The notes below the pieces were generated by a model. It had not been told where the DNA came from, searched no databases, and saw only the letters and a program-made list of their open reading frames with translations. A stretch of DNA of 64,000 nt from Baylisascaris procyonis (taxonomy: Eukaryota; Nematoda; Chromadorea; Rhabditida; Ascarididae): assembly GCA_037389465.1 (NCBI GenBank), contig JAZARR010000094.1:1-64000 (forward strand), read 5' to 3'. The position numbers and the translations under genes were made by a program. This document shows positions 1 to 14,700 of the stretch, piece after piece (the stretch's first letter is position 1; every line of letters begins with the position of its first letter).

Positions 1-3000
1 CTCTCAATTATATCGTATCAAATTTTATCTTTGAGCATAAGTGCATACGGCTGTGTTTTTTCGAAATTTTTGGTCTAATGGCCAATGAATTTTTCGAAAT
101 TTGTTGTGGATATAATTTGTATCAAGTTTCATGTTCTAAAAAAAATTTTCAAATGAATTCATGGTCTTTCGATTAGAATACGAACACTTAAAGTGCCATG
201 AAGTTTGCATATGCAGAAGAATTTATTAAGGAATTATTTTGTTTGGCATTGTTTCGTTAGTTTTTGATAGCTATATAGTCGGATAATTTAAGATTTAACC
301 GCGGGGTATGTCATGTTGGCCTTTCTGGTATCTCTCCTTGCTGAGTGTTTTTTATTCCCATTTATCGTATTTTTGACGAGATTTTGAAAGGAATGACATC
401 GAATCAAAATTAATAGTAGTGTTGGTTAAATTCTCTAAAGACTTTCTCGAAGTGAGTCACAGTTGTTTGTTGGATTTCTCAGAGTTTATTCCTGCACTGG
501 TTGTCTTTCTAAAACCTAGGATTATCTAAAAAATGAAATGCTACAAAGTTCACGTAGATAGGCTGATGAGCTCTGAATTACAAGGGAATACGGTATATCG
601 ATAAAAAGTTCTATCGTTCTTCTATATAGGAAGCCTCATTTCGCTAAAGGATCTTCGTGAATTCTGGGCTTCCGTGCATATAAGACTCCTCTACCCTTCT
701 TGGACACTTGGGAAATTGGATGGCGCTTACCGTCTGTCTGAAAGAAATACCTTACATCGTTTGCATAACCAGGACTCCCGGGTATAAGACCCATCCTTAA
801 ACGCAAGACTAAGCAGCTTAAGTGATTGTGGTTAGTGAATTTGGCAATTGTTGTATTCGTAAAGATTTTGCGTTATAAGGACGGCATGGTTGTCCCTATG
901 AGATAGGGATGACCCTCGGTGTGTTGAGCTGAATGACCTTCGGCGATCCTTCGGCTTTTCTCACATCGTTGCCGCACGGTATTGTACAACACGATGGTAC
1001 AACTCATCATCAGCACTCTCATGTCCTTCCGTAGGCCATCGTTGTCAAATGCATTAACGTTGAGCATAGGAGTCAGTAAATCAACTCTAGTACAATCTTT
1101 GCATAAACATATGAAGATATCTTTTTTAAATTATTCTCTCATAAAAATGATGAATCTATTATAAAAAGGACAGTAATGTAATTAGTGTGGCTCTCGAGAA
1201 ATATAGCTAATAACCATTTTCAAGGAAATATCGGTGAAATTAACTATACAATAAATCTTTAGCATAAATATAAATGAAACGTCTCGTTGTACATCAAGTC
1301 CACGTTCAACGACTGAGAGACGAAGATATTCTTTTTTTCCAACATATTCTTTTCATCACCAATATTCTTTTTTCCAGCATGAGTCGTTTTTTGCAGTGGT
1401 CATTTTTCGCTGTAAAATTTTGAAATATTTCACTTTAGAATAACTTCTCTCATTGAATAAAGTTAACGTACTAGCAAATCAATAAACTTGGATTGTGTAG
1501 CAAAATAGACTTCGCCGTGCTATATCCTATATCCCTTCCTCCTCCTCCTCCCCCCCCCCCATCCCCCTTCGTGAGTGGAATGGTACTTTTGGATGAGGTA
1601 GCGTGATGATGGGACAAAGTGGTCGAAGACACACACTATTCTCACGATGACTTTGCTGTTCGGCGACGTGTGCGAGGCAGAACATGCAAAAAAATGCTCG
1701 CAATTGGCGGACACATTGCTGGGCATTCGAGTCGCCGCTGATGACGACGTCTCAGAGGCAATGTTCAGCTGCGTCGCGTCGTCTTCTGGTATGCGAGCGT
1801 CGATCGTCCCTACACAATGCTCAATGTATCCATCCATCCACGTATAGATGGTGATGGGTAGAGAGTAAATGCTCCGCCTACGCGCACCCAAACAGGCGAT
1901 CAACCGATTCGCCGTACGACAGCACCATCACCGACTCCATGATCTGACATTTTTGAATCACCACCCGGAGTCATTTTCTTTCTCTCATTTTCTAAGACCG
2001 GAAATGCCTCAAGGCATTACCATTTAAGTACGCGGCGTTGTCATTCTTAGTCGAAATGATTTGAAAAACCCTTGTTTGCTTCTTCAATCTCTTGCTTCAC
2101 TCATATCACATTCCTTTGCAAATACTGGATAATTAAAAGCAACATTAAATTCATTACTTGCCTATTCATAGATCTTCCTTATATGAATGAAATTTTCCAC
2201 ATCGTGGAAAAGCAATTTCCATTACAATGCCTTGTTTGCTTCATAATATTAGTGGCAATTTTTGCATTTATAATATGCGTTATTAGCTTATATTACTCAG
2301 CATTTTCCTCGTAAAATACACTAATACAGTCTTGTCATGGACTCATTAATCATCGAATCGTGGCTTTAAAAATTTACACTCTGCCGTTGATTTCATATTT
2401 CTCCACTCATGGCCGATAATTGTCAATACTGCGAATTGTGACTGATTTAAAGCACTTGAATATAAGCGCCAACTACACAAAAACTTTTTGTTTCTTTCAT
2501 TTATATAATGAGGACGATATCATTAGAAGCAAATTTTTACTAGCAGATGTGATGCATCATGAGGTTTTCTAACTGTTCGATTAAGAATTGGAGCTCAATG
2601 ATAAACGCTTGCATTGATGACTTTGCAAAATTTGTTACAGTCGCATGCATTTAGCTAATATTTGATGCAATATGAATGTTTACTCAAAAAGATGAATCGA
2701 TTTATGCTCAGAGTGAATAGTGATTGATTTATGCCCAAAATGGATCGTTCATTATATTGATCAGTTTTACTAATCGCTATTTTTGCACAAGCAGCAATAA
2801 ACCGATCGCACCATATTTTTAAATTACCGCTTTTGAATATCCTTGCTGAGTGAGCATATTTTTTTATTAAATTGTTAAATCCTTTTTTTTTTCTGCAGTG
2901 ATATATGAGTCTTTCTTTGCAATTTCTCTACAGTGGGGCATTGACACGTGACTAGCAAAAATAGCTCATCGCTTTTTTTCTTTCTTGTTGCATTTCGTGT

Positions 3001-4426
3001 AACTCCCATTTGGTAGGAACACAATACGCACTTTATGCGCAAAAAAAGTGATTTGCACCTCCTACCTCTGAACTGTCTATACCACAAACACCACTGTTGG
3101 CAGCTATCATCGATCATTTTTGCCAGCCTTTCATAGTTTGAAATGGGCGCGATAGAGCTAAGAGTAGAAGCGAAACTTATGTTCATAAATGGGAACTTAG
3201 CATATCATATAAGTTTTCAAGCTAAGGTTCTAAGTGTCAAGAGTTCTGATCCTTCCTGAATAGAAGTGTCTTTATTCATTGATTAATGCGGCTAATTTCG
3301 AGAATAACAACTTAATGATGTGAGTTTTTTTAGCTACTTCAGCTGATTTTCTTTTATCGTTTTATTGTATTAACGGACATTAATTTTTCTACACTTATAT
3401 TTCATTGCAAAAAAATTGCAGTGAAATTCTGCGATAATTCAAAAGTACAAGCTTTTAAGTTAAATATGAGGTAAATTTTCACACAGATTTTATTGTAGGT
3501 GAATGATATGCATTATATGGACGATACAGATGGATTCAGGGGTCGGGCAGAGGATTATTCATTTTGTAGATGAGTATAGAGAAGATTAATTATTAGGGAG
3601 TTGTCTTTTGTACACATGAAGGGCGAAAAACCGAAAAAAGGCTTTTAATTCTAAAGTGAACAATTACAATTTAAAAAAATGTGCCTTTAGCGATCATACA
3701 GTGCCTCATGTGGGTGTTTTAGATACTGCCTTTTGTTCTTTAACGCTCTTATAGGAACCCCTACAACGGTAACCAGCGGATACCGAGTATTTTCTCCAGG
3801 ACCGAACTTTAAATGACTCTTATCCGCCCCTCCTTCACTTCCTTCTCACCTCTTTACCTACACCTCCACCTCTCAGAGGTTTGTAATGGTATGAGAGCAG
3901 CATTAATGAGTAAGAAGTTCAGTTGTCGAAAATTTCGCATCCGCTACGCTTCTGCTTTAAATTCTAAACGAATTCTATTGCGGAATGTTGAAGGTCTTCC
4001 ATGCTCTAGCACCATTTGGCTAGTTGTTTGCGAAACATATTCATTGTCTAACTAAAGGATCGGTTTGCATTGCAAACGTTTTGTTTACCAACGAGTAGCC
4101 ATTTTATTTGATGAGAGTGGCTATGAGGATAGCGACGGAAGTACTTGAAAGCCTCGAGTATCATCATTCGCATGCAAATATTTGGAAACGAAAATAGTTG
4201 GATATCATCAGCTCATAGGCATGAATATGCACCACTCAGAACATGTGCATATGTGAAAATAAAGGCTATTCTAGAAAAATGCTTTCGTAATCGGATGATA
4301 TAAAACATTAGCCATTTAGAGGTAGCATGAAAATGACTGGCTTCTAAACTCAAACGCTTGCTTCTTCCCACATATAAAATCAGTTAGGTGCGAATTTTTA
4401 AATGTATTTTTATTTAACTGTATCTG

Positions 4427-4428
<2 letters not shown>

Positions 4429-4486
<58 letters not shown>

Positions 4487-4502
4487 CATATATATATATA
4501 TG
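4429..4502. repeat. TA dinucleotide microsatellite
   Basis: About 70 bp of nearly pure TA repeat with a few G or C interruptions near its right end. The length is probably polymorphic and prone to assembly error. Confidence 0.95.
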
Positions 4503-5504
4503 TAATCTTTAACTCTGTTTTGCGGTACAGAAATTTTTCTGTTGTATCAGACAATACTGTGATAAATGCTGATATGCGATAGCCGCAAGCATATAGCTAA
4601 TAAGCGCAGCTATTTATCGCAAAATTACAGGCAAAAGAAAGTTGTTTCGAATTCCTATATCGCGCTCGTTTAATATGCCGAGGAAGTCGTTGATATTCTA
4701 TTTATACTTGAAAGAAAATGTTGAATATATTGCATAAAAGTTGTAAAAAATCAATCGATAGTAGTATGTTTTATTCAGTTCGGATCATAGATCCCATACA
4801 ATAGATTCAGAAATTCTGCCGAAGGATTGCATTAATTTAATGCGCATTAAAGTTCCAAATGTATTGCTCATTGTGTTCGATATGACATAGTACTGTAATC
4901 ATGGGTTCTGTAAAGGAACCTCATTATCGATCCCCGTGCTTTTTTATACATCGCTTATAAAGAAACCCTCATCGCAATATTGATCTGTCACATTTTATTG
5001 CTATATCGCTTACAAATATGGAGTACCTTCTTAACAACGTTGAAATTATTAAATATTGCAAAAATAATCTCTATAATTTTAAATTTTAATTTTAAATTTT
5101 AAAATGCAAGGCGGACTACTTCATAGATTAGATTGCATACTTATATAAGTATGTACATATGTGTGGAATAAAGGATTCGCACTGGGAATCAAATCCACCC
5201 CATTTCGACTTTGGTCATTTGATGAATGGTCAACTATTTTCGGGTCGGAATCGTGTCTGATTCACGCTTTGAGCTAGAAAATATTAACATTTCAAAATTA
5301 TTCAATCGTTTGCACTGTATTTTCTATTGAAATGACCAAATCGCAAGGTGTACATTCATGCGAGGATGACTGATACCCATTGTTTGCTGCAATATTTGAA
5401 TGTCCGATAAAAGCTAAGCCGGTATTAAATGCGGATTTCATATATATAGCCAAGAGAACGGTCTCTGTCTATGCATTATGTCTGTGTAGTTTGAAATAAC
5501 TGTG

Positions 5505-5506
<2 letters not shown>

Positions 5507-5599
<93 letters not shown>
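5507..5599. repeat. TA dinucleotide microsatellite
   Basis: About 93 bp of TA repeat interrupted once by a GTATG step. The Tyr/Ile-rich reading frames crossing it are products of the repeat, not genes. Confidence 0.95.
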
Positions 5600-5603
<4 letters not shown>

Positions 5604-7299
5604 TTGCGTTCGTCCGCGCTTTTATGCATTGGATTTTTATTGATATCGGTCTTGTATTTCAAGATAGGTTCTAACGATTGCACGACCTGAAAAAAATAAT
5701 CATAGCTGCCAAGATAAACAATAAATTCGTTTCCAAGTCACTCCACATTTTTCAATAATAATTTTTGCATTTAGCCGAATGTTTTTTTTACAAAAAGTGC
5801 AGAAATGATTGATGATCAACATCGGTCATTTTTCAGGTTGATTCACTCATACTATGCTAAATGATGTAAGTGCTGTCTATTGTCGCGTAAATAGGCAATT
5901 ATACGCAACACTGCGTCTCGCATAATCTCTATTTTTCTTAATCGCATTTCACTGTAAATTGTGTTTCGCAAATATCAAAAAAAAAACTGAGCAATTCATC
6001 ATTGTCTATGTCAGTTAGCTTCAATTTCTCGACCCAAAACGCTACACTCACATCACTCAATGATCGTAATCGATGGTTAAATTTTCTTCAAATCCTTTTT
6101 CATTCAATTTTTCTTTTCGACTGATTCATTAACGCTACGTAAGCTGGAAAAATTCTTTGACTGCTTACTTTCAATGCTTGTCTCCTTATGATAAAGCGGC
6201 ACTTGGTTAAAACCTTGTCTTGTTCTATTGGAGATGTGCTGCATGTGTGCTGCAAAATTGTAGTTTAAATGTTGTTATGGAGGTTGAGACCTATGAAAAA
6301 CTTTTTGCAACACTGTTGGAACTTGGAAATCGAGACTGCTTAAGTGGTTGATGGATACGAATATGTATTTCGAAAGGCAAGATAGCTAACTGATTTCTTC
6401 TTTATCCTACATCAATCTGCTTATAAATATGTTTGCATAAAAGAATGATGCAATTTAAATATTGCAAGGTGGCAATAAAATTAAATATTAGGAAGATATT
6501 TTTGTTTGCTTTTTTTTTAATTGAATAATTGTTTTGCTATCGATGTCGATTACGGCTATAATGTAGAACATGTCAATAGTGGAGTATTCTTTTTCTGAAA
6601 ATGGAACAAAATTTAAATGCAATAGAGCATCAATGAGGATGATGATACTGAAATGCGTACATCCACATTTCAAAAGCGTCTCAAATGTCGGTCGGTGATG
6701 TTTATCTAAGTCGCATCTCGCCAATGTTCCAGCTAGGAATTAAGTGCCAACAATGAGCACAAAAATGCACTGATTCTTTGCGATGGCAAATAATCCTAGC
6801 GGCGCCGTTTTGTACGACCCAACCTCGAGATTTTATCTGCAAAAATTCCTCGCTATGACCTGTAATACCAATTCAGATACGCTTCGCACCATCTACGACC
6901 CTCGCCTAAAACCTTTCTCGCTCCTTCATTCCCCATCATTAATTTCAACTTTAAATGTGATACGTTTTCTAATACATTATCAATAGGTGCTTACTTTTTT
7001 CACAAATTTATGTAGTCATGCATATGATGCTTTATCTTTCTCGCCGTGCACATCCCATTTTAGTGTAGTATTTCTGTGTCTAGAAAAGTGTATTGTTGAA
7101 AACATTATTGCAACAGCAAACAAAATATAGCAATACCGGATTTAAATTGTTATAATAATGAATTACCTCGTCAATAGAAAAAAATTTATTGAAATACTAA
7201 AAGATTAGCGAATCGATGATTAAATTTCCGGATTACATGAATGATTGCTCCTCATCCATCTTATTGTCGCAAGTGATCCTTTGTTGTGATGTGATATCG

Positions 7300-7334
7300 C
7301 TCTCTCTCTCCCTCTTTCTCCCTCTCTCTCTTTC
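7300..7334. repeat. CT-rich polypyrimidine tract
   Basis: About 35 bp consisting only of C and T, mostly CT dinucleotides, in otherwise AT-rich DNA. No gene is attached to it. Confidence 0.85.
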
Positions 7335-8700
7335 ATAAAAATAACTAGGTGATATGAATCACTCTCTAATCAGGTTCAAAACTGCATTCTTGCTCATTTC
7401 TTATGGAGTTTCGTTAAATTCATCACATCGCAGCTATTCCATTCCATGAGACATACGTCTTTTGTATGGCCATTATTTAAACTTTACTCAAATTCGTCTA
7501 GGAAATATATATTCAACGCTCTTAAAATGTTTTCAAAGGCAACACATGAGGGTTTTTGATTTTTATTATAAAATTTATGAGAAACCGTTGTGTTTCGTCG
7601 AGTTGTAGAATTTTTCACTATGCCATATATGCTTTTAGAGTTTATATCAGGGAATTTACTTTCCCCTTTATTACCGCATGCTTGTATTTTCTCCGTTTAC
7701 AAGCCATCCTAAAATCAAATTTGGAAGTGAAGATTAGACAAGAGAAAATTTACTTTACTTTAGCTGAAGTTGGAAAACGTGCATGTGCTACTGATATAAA
7801 GTCTAGTAATGAGACTATAATTCACGGATCACTCTTTTCATCTGCTTTTAATTTCTTCAATCGCAATCGACAATATTTGAGGGATATGAAACACGTTACG
7901 TTTTAGCACATTACACATAATTGAAAAATATGAAGAGGAAATAGCTGATCGCTTATTAGATCACAAGGACGTTTTCGAGGTTCTAGTTTTTACTTCTCTA
8001 CGTATGTTAATATGCGTTTATTTATTGAAGCAACTAGTTCTTATAGCACTTTTTGCGTAGAAATTTATCGCCGCTCCGTCATAAATATCTCCATAAGCAT
8101 TTTAACGCTTTTTTATTGTTGTTTTTTTTTCTGGTGGAAAATCAAGTAATGAGGCTTTAATTTATGGCAATAAATTGAAATCGTTAGAAAGAAAAAAATA
8201 TTTCTATTATTTCTCGATCAAGTTTACTAAATCTCATTACATTGGAATTTTTTCTTAGCAATGCGATGATTTCAATTGAGAACATCGAAATATAGACGAA
8301 CAATCGGGCAGAGTTCTATTAAAGTACCGTTAAGTCATCAATAGATAATTTATGATGCGTTCATTTTATTGGAAACAGGGCATTTTCAATCGTACGACGT
8401 TTTCTTATTTTGGCGTTTTTTAAAAATGTTGTTTCCATTTGTTAGGCGCACTCAAATAAATAATTCTGCTACTAATCATATCGAATTATTTAAATGTTCT
8501 TTAATAGACATATTTAGTATTTCATGAATTAGACATATTTATTTTCGCTTCCTCTTTCCAACTTTATTGTTCTTTACACAACCGAGTTGTAATTGAGGTT
8601 TCAGATGACAAAGTAGTAGAATTAGTGAATTACTCGATTTTAGCGTTTACTTAATCACGGGCCCATACGTCGAATTTTTTTTTTTTTTTTTTAATAAAAG

Positions 8701-8711
8701 ACGCTTTTCAG
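8701..8711 (+). promoter_or_regulatory. Probable spliced-leader trans-splice acceptor
   Basis: A T-rich stretch ending in CTTTTCAG lies 14 nt upstream of the ATG at 8726, with no 5' donor nearby. In nematodes this arrangement is typical of an outron boundary where a spliced leader is added. It also shows that the in-frame GTG at 8711 is not the start codon. Confidence 0.6.
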
Positions 8712-8725
8712 TGGCAGATTCCATC

Positions 8726-11700
8726 ATGCTGCGAGTCAGCTTCGCCGCCATGTCGGTGATGGCTGCACTATTTTGGCTTTTATTTGTTGTTCGGACGGCA
8801 AATTCAATGCGAGTCGATCCAGAGAGGATAGCCGCACGGTTGAGGATCGAACAAGAAATTGAAATGGATAAAATCCGCAGCCGAAATAGGCGGCAGCTGG
8901 CCACCCCTAAAGAGATCTCAATTTCAGTTAGTTTTATTCTATTATCAAACGGATGTGGTTTTTTTGCATAAGGATTTCTATATTTCGATGTCGTTTAGTT
9001 ATAAGCGTTTCTTCTCGCTTGCATTGAGGATTGGATCATTTTATTTCCCCTAGAGCTTCTATTGCTTCATCACTTCCATAGATACTTTTTTGTTATTTTG
9101 CATTTACCTGCGTGTATTTGCGCGACAAATTCATATTGAAATGGCGTTCTACCTTCACGAGAGTATTTATTTTAAGCAGAAAATTAGCGTGTTCGAGAAA
9201 AATCGGATGGGAACATGGGAAAAAATTGAACATCCACACAATGGGAACATCAGAAATTCGAATGTTGTTTAATATTGCTAATTTTATTCTCAATCGCAAT
9301 CGTTGTTTTCTGTTTCGATGCTCATCTCATGCAATTTTCATCGATTAATCAACAAAGAATGGTTACCTTTGTCAATTTAATTTACTTCTTACTCTCATTG
9401 GCTGCTAAGATGAAAAATATTATGGAATACAACTAAATTAATAGTAATAATTTTGCTCGAAATTCGATTGTGATCATCTGATGATGGGAATGAGAAATTT
9501 TGATAAGTGATCTTATTGTATTCATCATGATTTCTTTTGTTTTGTAAATTCCCTTCCGATCGATAATTGCAACAATACGCACCGGAATGTGCAATATTTA
9601 CTGATCTATTAAGTTCCATATTGCAACAAAGATAAAATAGGTGAAAACGCAAAGTGATTGCATTATTGCGGTTTGAATGAGAGACAGTTTTCAAGCAGTT
9701 CGAATGGAAGTAGGCGTTGAACTGTCGTGCCAGCGAAAGAACGAAGTGTGGAATGTTAAATCCATTTATCTTTTAATACGTGTTTCCCAGGATTGCAGCA
9801 AAGCATTTCGTTTCTTTAGATGAATGATGTGACTGATTCCCAGGAGTGACATCGAGTTCGTCATGGCAAAAAACATTACCGACTGGTGGAAACCGAACGT
9901 GAATCTGTTAAACAAAAAAAAACCGAGGGAAACAAATGAGAGGAAGAGGTGGATGGAAAGAGCAAATAAGAAGAGAGAGAAGAGGCAAAAACACCTTTTG
10001 ACCTGAATGGCCCTAAACAACGTTCGCCGTTTGAATTCGTCAATCAAATGCGTGAAAATGTGAGAGAAATTAATGAACGAACGGACACATTTACGGGAAT
10101 AAGAACACCTTTTAATATGACAGTTTCGATTGCCGTTTATTGGAATACATCGATCCAGAAGAGGGACAACGTTAAGCGATTAGAATTGAATCAATAGAAC
10201 ACCATAAATAATTATCGCCTCAAAGACGTGGTCATAAAGATTGTAGGATCCTTACATCGTACTCATACTCTTCTTCCTCTTCTCTTCCTCTCATATCATC
10301 GCTTATTCCGTAGTTCGCTATAAACTCTTTCAGAACGTCTTGTGCATTATTTGTAATGTCGCTAAATCCCCTATTAAAGTATTTGATCAGTTGCAAGATT
10401 TGTTTGATTTTCGGCTTAATCAATATTTCTTTTTTGTTTTAGAACAGCAAGTATATTTCTTTCAAGCGATTGAATTGCGTTATATTAAATATGCTATTGC
10501 AACCATGTTGAATATCATGAACATTTCTATGCATAGTGCTAATTAAATTTCAGATAACAGCACCTCTTTTCTCAAGTCGATTATTCGAGTATGGTCCGGA
10601 TGCAGGTGATCAGGAGGTACCACGAAGCTTGGACGTCGGCAAGAAAGTTAACCTCGTCAATCCAATCAGATTCTATGGCAGTGAATATTCCACTGTCTAT
10701 GTGAGTCATCATCATTATTTCTATATAACCGTGGATTGTCTTCGGTGGTCGTTTATTTACAACAGATGTCTTCCCTAAAGTGCCGAATTGTGGATTGTCC
10801 AGGTTGCATGTTATGGATTAGCGTCGGTGTGTGTCAAAGGTCAAGTCGGCAACATTAATTTCGAGACATAGTAATTGTGCCCTTGTGGTTTTGTCTTTAG
10901 TGCCTATGCATCGGCATGTTATTCTTTGCGACAGCGAGTCTCCCACACATCGGCGATGTAATTACGTATCCTGTGACCTCGGCATGATTGCATGCCTACT
11001 TGATGCATTCTATAATATTCGCTTTCGATTGCAACCCTAAAGCCTCACTAAGAAAACGACTTGATTGTATGCGCCTAGAGGGACTAGTAAAGTATCGTAT
11101 AATTTAAATGGCAGCAATTCGGTCAAAATGTCCGATAGTTTCGACTTGGGAACTATTGAAGCTGTAGCTAGAAGTTGAGTGGATGTAGTATGCACCATAG
11201 GTTGATTGATCTTCCATGTTAACACTCAACTAAATACATCAGACTTGGCAAGAGTTACGTAAGAATTTTGCTCAATTTATTCAATAAAGTTTTGAAGTGT
11301 GCTTTTTCCTTCAACTGCTGAACACCCGCTAGTTTGCTCAGGTAGTTTTGAAGTTTAATTCCGATGAATTTTAGTTCATTTCACATCGGCAATATTCCAG
11401 GTTCAAATCCAAATATTTCAGCTTCTAAGCAACGGCGGTATAGGATTCGACTCAACGACAAGAACCTATAGAGCAAACATTTTGCCAAGTACATCAAAGT
11501 TGATTGCACCATTTTGGAATAGAAACGACCTTCGAAACGGTGGTCACATCCACTATCGTGAAATCACATGTAAGCTTTTTCTTTTGTTGAAAAAAATATT
11601 TTGCTCATCAATTACCGGCAGAAAGAAATTTATGTATTTTCTTTCGTTACTTCAAGGTTCAATATTTCATTGTTTATTTACGTAATTTTGCAAACTTCAT

Positions 11701-14700
11701 TTTGTTTTTGTTTCATAATTCTCAACACTGATGGCATCACTATTGCCTTAATTTATTTTCTGAGGACGTTCATCTAGAAATAATTCCTGTTGTTTATGTC
11801 ACTCTTCGGCCATCAATATTCCTCTCTGTAAAGAGTATTTTCACCTTCTTTAATATAAAAAGCTATCATCTGTTGTAAATTTATTGTTACATATTGTCAG
11901 ATTTAAAAAAAGGATCACCTTCAATGTATGTGATGTGAGGTCTTCAATCCCAAATCAAAAATAATTTTACATTTTTATGAGAATTTTTTGGAAATATTTA
12001 TGCGTAATTTCTATCACTAACTAATATTCTTTTTTTATGCTTATTTTTTGAATTCACTATTTTCTACGAATTCCATTCCAATTTTCACGAGGAGAATTAT
12101 TATATTTAACGTTTTCAAACATTATTAATATTCACAATAAAAGACTCATCCGTTGCGTATGATGCAAATGGATTTCATTATTGCAATGTAAAACCGGTTT
12201 TCGCGCTTTTGTTTCTTTTTTTTTCTCGTTGGTATTTGTTTTATTAATAATGTATAAGACAATTTTTCCGTAAATTCTGCTGTTGTATAAGTCAAAGAGA
12301 ATATTTCAATATACTCACATCCCACTGCTCCTAACTGTAGTACCTCTATACAAAGAGTTTATTTTTGTGATAAGCTACTTTTGCATTTCATAGCAAAAGA
12401 AAACCGCTTCAGCGTTGAACTATTTTATCGAATTTAAAGCCACTTATTAAATTGCTAGCCATAAGTAGAAGTGAAACCGTTTCTATAAGATAAGTAGTTG
12501 ATATTAGACTGCAGCAAAAGTTTTAATTTAAGGGGTTGCTTTTTAGAAAAACCATTGCCACTAATGAAGTGCCTTTTATTGACGAAACCTACTACCGTAT
12601 GTGGTTGAGATTTTTTTTTCTTCTAGCAGTAGGTCTGTTCATATCACTGCGCAAATTGAAAAACACATTGATTTCGTCGTTTCAAATGCCCTAAAATATT
12701 GAATGTTTAATTTGCAGCTGGACGTATTTTGGACAGAGGACAAAGTGAGATCCGTTATCAATACGATACGGTGGCTAAGGTGAAAAGCTGTCTGTTGGTG
12801 ACATGGGAGAAGATGCAACCACTCGGAGCAGCACCACTTCCTGATGATGTCTGTTGAAATATATCTGCTCATTTTATTATATAATTTATTATTGCCAATT
12901 TTTAGCGCTACCTTTAATTGCATAGATATTAGAAGAACGCCTTTAGGGCATAATATCGTTGTCTTATCTGCTGAATATTGTAAGGTTCCGCCTATTTCAT
13001 TTATAGCTAGCCAATAAACCTATGAGCTAGGATATACATGGCTTGCATTTTACGCAGGAAATATTAACAAATTCTTTCGCGAGGCAAATGAAACTTTTCC
13101 ACTTTGTCTTACGTCAAAGGTGAATTTTATTGCCTCAACAACGGATCGGTACAATATTCACATAAAAATATATGTTTTCGTTAATCAATGTAGGACCTTA
13201 AGTCAATTGTAAAACATCAGTAGTACGTACAAAACGCAGTACTCATAACTTTTGTAACAAATCACTGGGAGAGATCTTCGAAATTTCACAAAGCTGCACT
13301 TCCTTTTCCTCATATAGTTCCTGAAAAGCACTTTTAGTGGAAGAGGAATGTTCGAAACAATGATAAAAGCTCATAAAAACCAAAAAAGCTGCATAAATTT
13401 CGAGAAGTTTTTTTAAAAAAAGATCTTTTAGTGATCAGCAGAAATTACGATTACTCGATGGATTTGTGGAAACTGGAAATTTTCATGCATTCTTTTATTT
13501 TGGAATGCAGATTTGAATTTACAATGATTGAACTATTTGACCTAAGAGATTTGAACGTTTATTTTTGAACCATCACATTTGAATAGATTTAAACTAAAGA
13601 ATTTTAGAATTTAGAATGAATACAGTGCAGAAACATTCGTTATTTCAGAATACGAACACATTCCAAGCGGCACTCTTCATAACCGAAAATCGGACCTTTG
13701 CGAATTTCATTTACAAGAATATTGGCTGGACTCAAGGTGCCGAGGTTGGAATATTTTCGATTTTTGTTTCAATTTCCTTCTTATATTTTCTGCTTTGAGG
13801 TAATATTGTGATCCTGATTTATTATGACGCTTTAGTTGTTTTTTCTTTTGTTGTTACACGTTATTTTCAAGCATTATTCATATGAAAACCCCTTTCGTTT
13901 TTAAGCTTTTTTATGTTAAAGAATATTTGGAACTTGATTTGCTTATTTACTTTTTATTTAATCTTCTTCCCGAACGTTCACAATAGATAGTTCTTTATAT
14001 GCGACATGTTCGCTTATGTTCTTTTAAAGAAACATTTCATAAAATTACAATTTAAGTTTCCTTGATTTTCGCAATGTTTTAAGCAAGTCACAATAAATTA
14101 TAGAAGAACACACCAGCTACAATATAGCTGTGGATTAATATTTTCATCGGAACAACGTCATCTTCATACCAGATAATTAACACGCAATGATGTGCTGTAC
14201 CATAAGTGAATAACGTATACGTTCATATACTGTAAGGTAAATATGTTCGACTATAGTCAGTAGTTGGCCGCTCATTATCTCTAAGAAGTTTTGATGTTAA
14301 CGCATTATAGGCTGGTTTCAACAAAGGTGATGGTAATGAACATTTTGCATTGCCAACTTCCGGAACTGGTAACATTATGTACTTAGAAGAATATGGTAAT
14401 ACGGGTATTCCTGGAGAGTGGATGTTCGTATTTGGTGATGAACGAGTCGAACGATGTAAGGCAGGCATTAAGGGAGACACATGCGACGAGGGTTTGTTCT
14501 TGAATCCATCTTCATTACTGCAATGATGTGGGAATTGTTATTGCCTGTTTTGAAAGAGATCTATGCACTATATAAATTCCCCTCAAAGAGTTTTGTACCT
14601 TCAGACCGAACTCGCGCACTCTATATGTTCCTACCTTAGACTAATGTATCTCATTCATTTTCGAAGTAAAAGATACTCATATAATAAAGAGTTTAAAAAG

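Larger units (their letters stand above)
1..8709. other. AT-rich intergenic DNA upstream of the dex-1-like gene
   Basis: No open reading frame here resembles a known family, and none combines good splice sites with a coding-like composition. The stretch holds two TA microsatellites, a CT tract near 7300, a C-rich run near 1540-1565 and one GC-richer patch at about 1640-1920. That patch is open on both strands but I could not assign it. The part next to 8.7 kb presumably contains the promoter of the dex-1-like gene, but no promoter motif is recognisable. Confidence 0.5.

Noticed and set aside
1520..1903. A 127-codon minus-strand frame.
   Set aside because: It runs into a poly-Gly/Arg tail produced by the C-rich tract, with no homology and no splice signals I trust.
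5438..5690. Open frames of Tyr/Ile repeats on both strands.
   Set aside because: They arise from the TA microsatellite.
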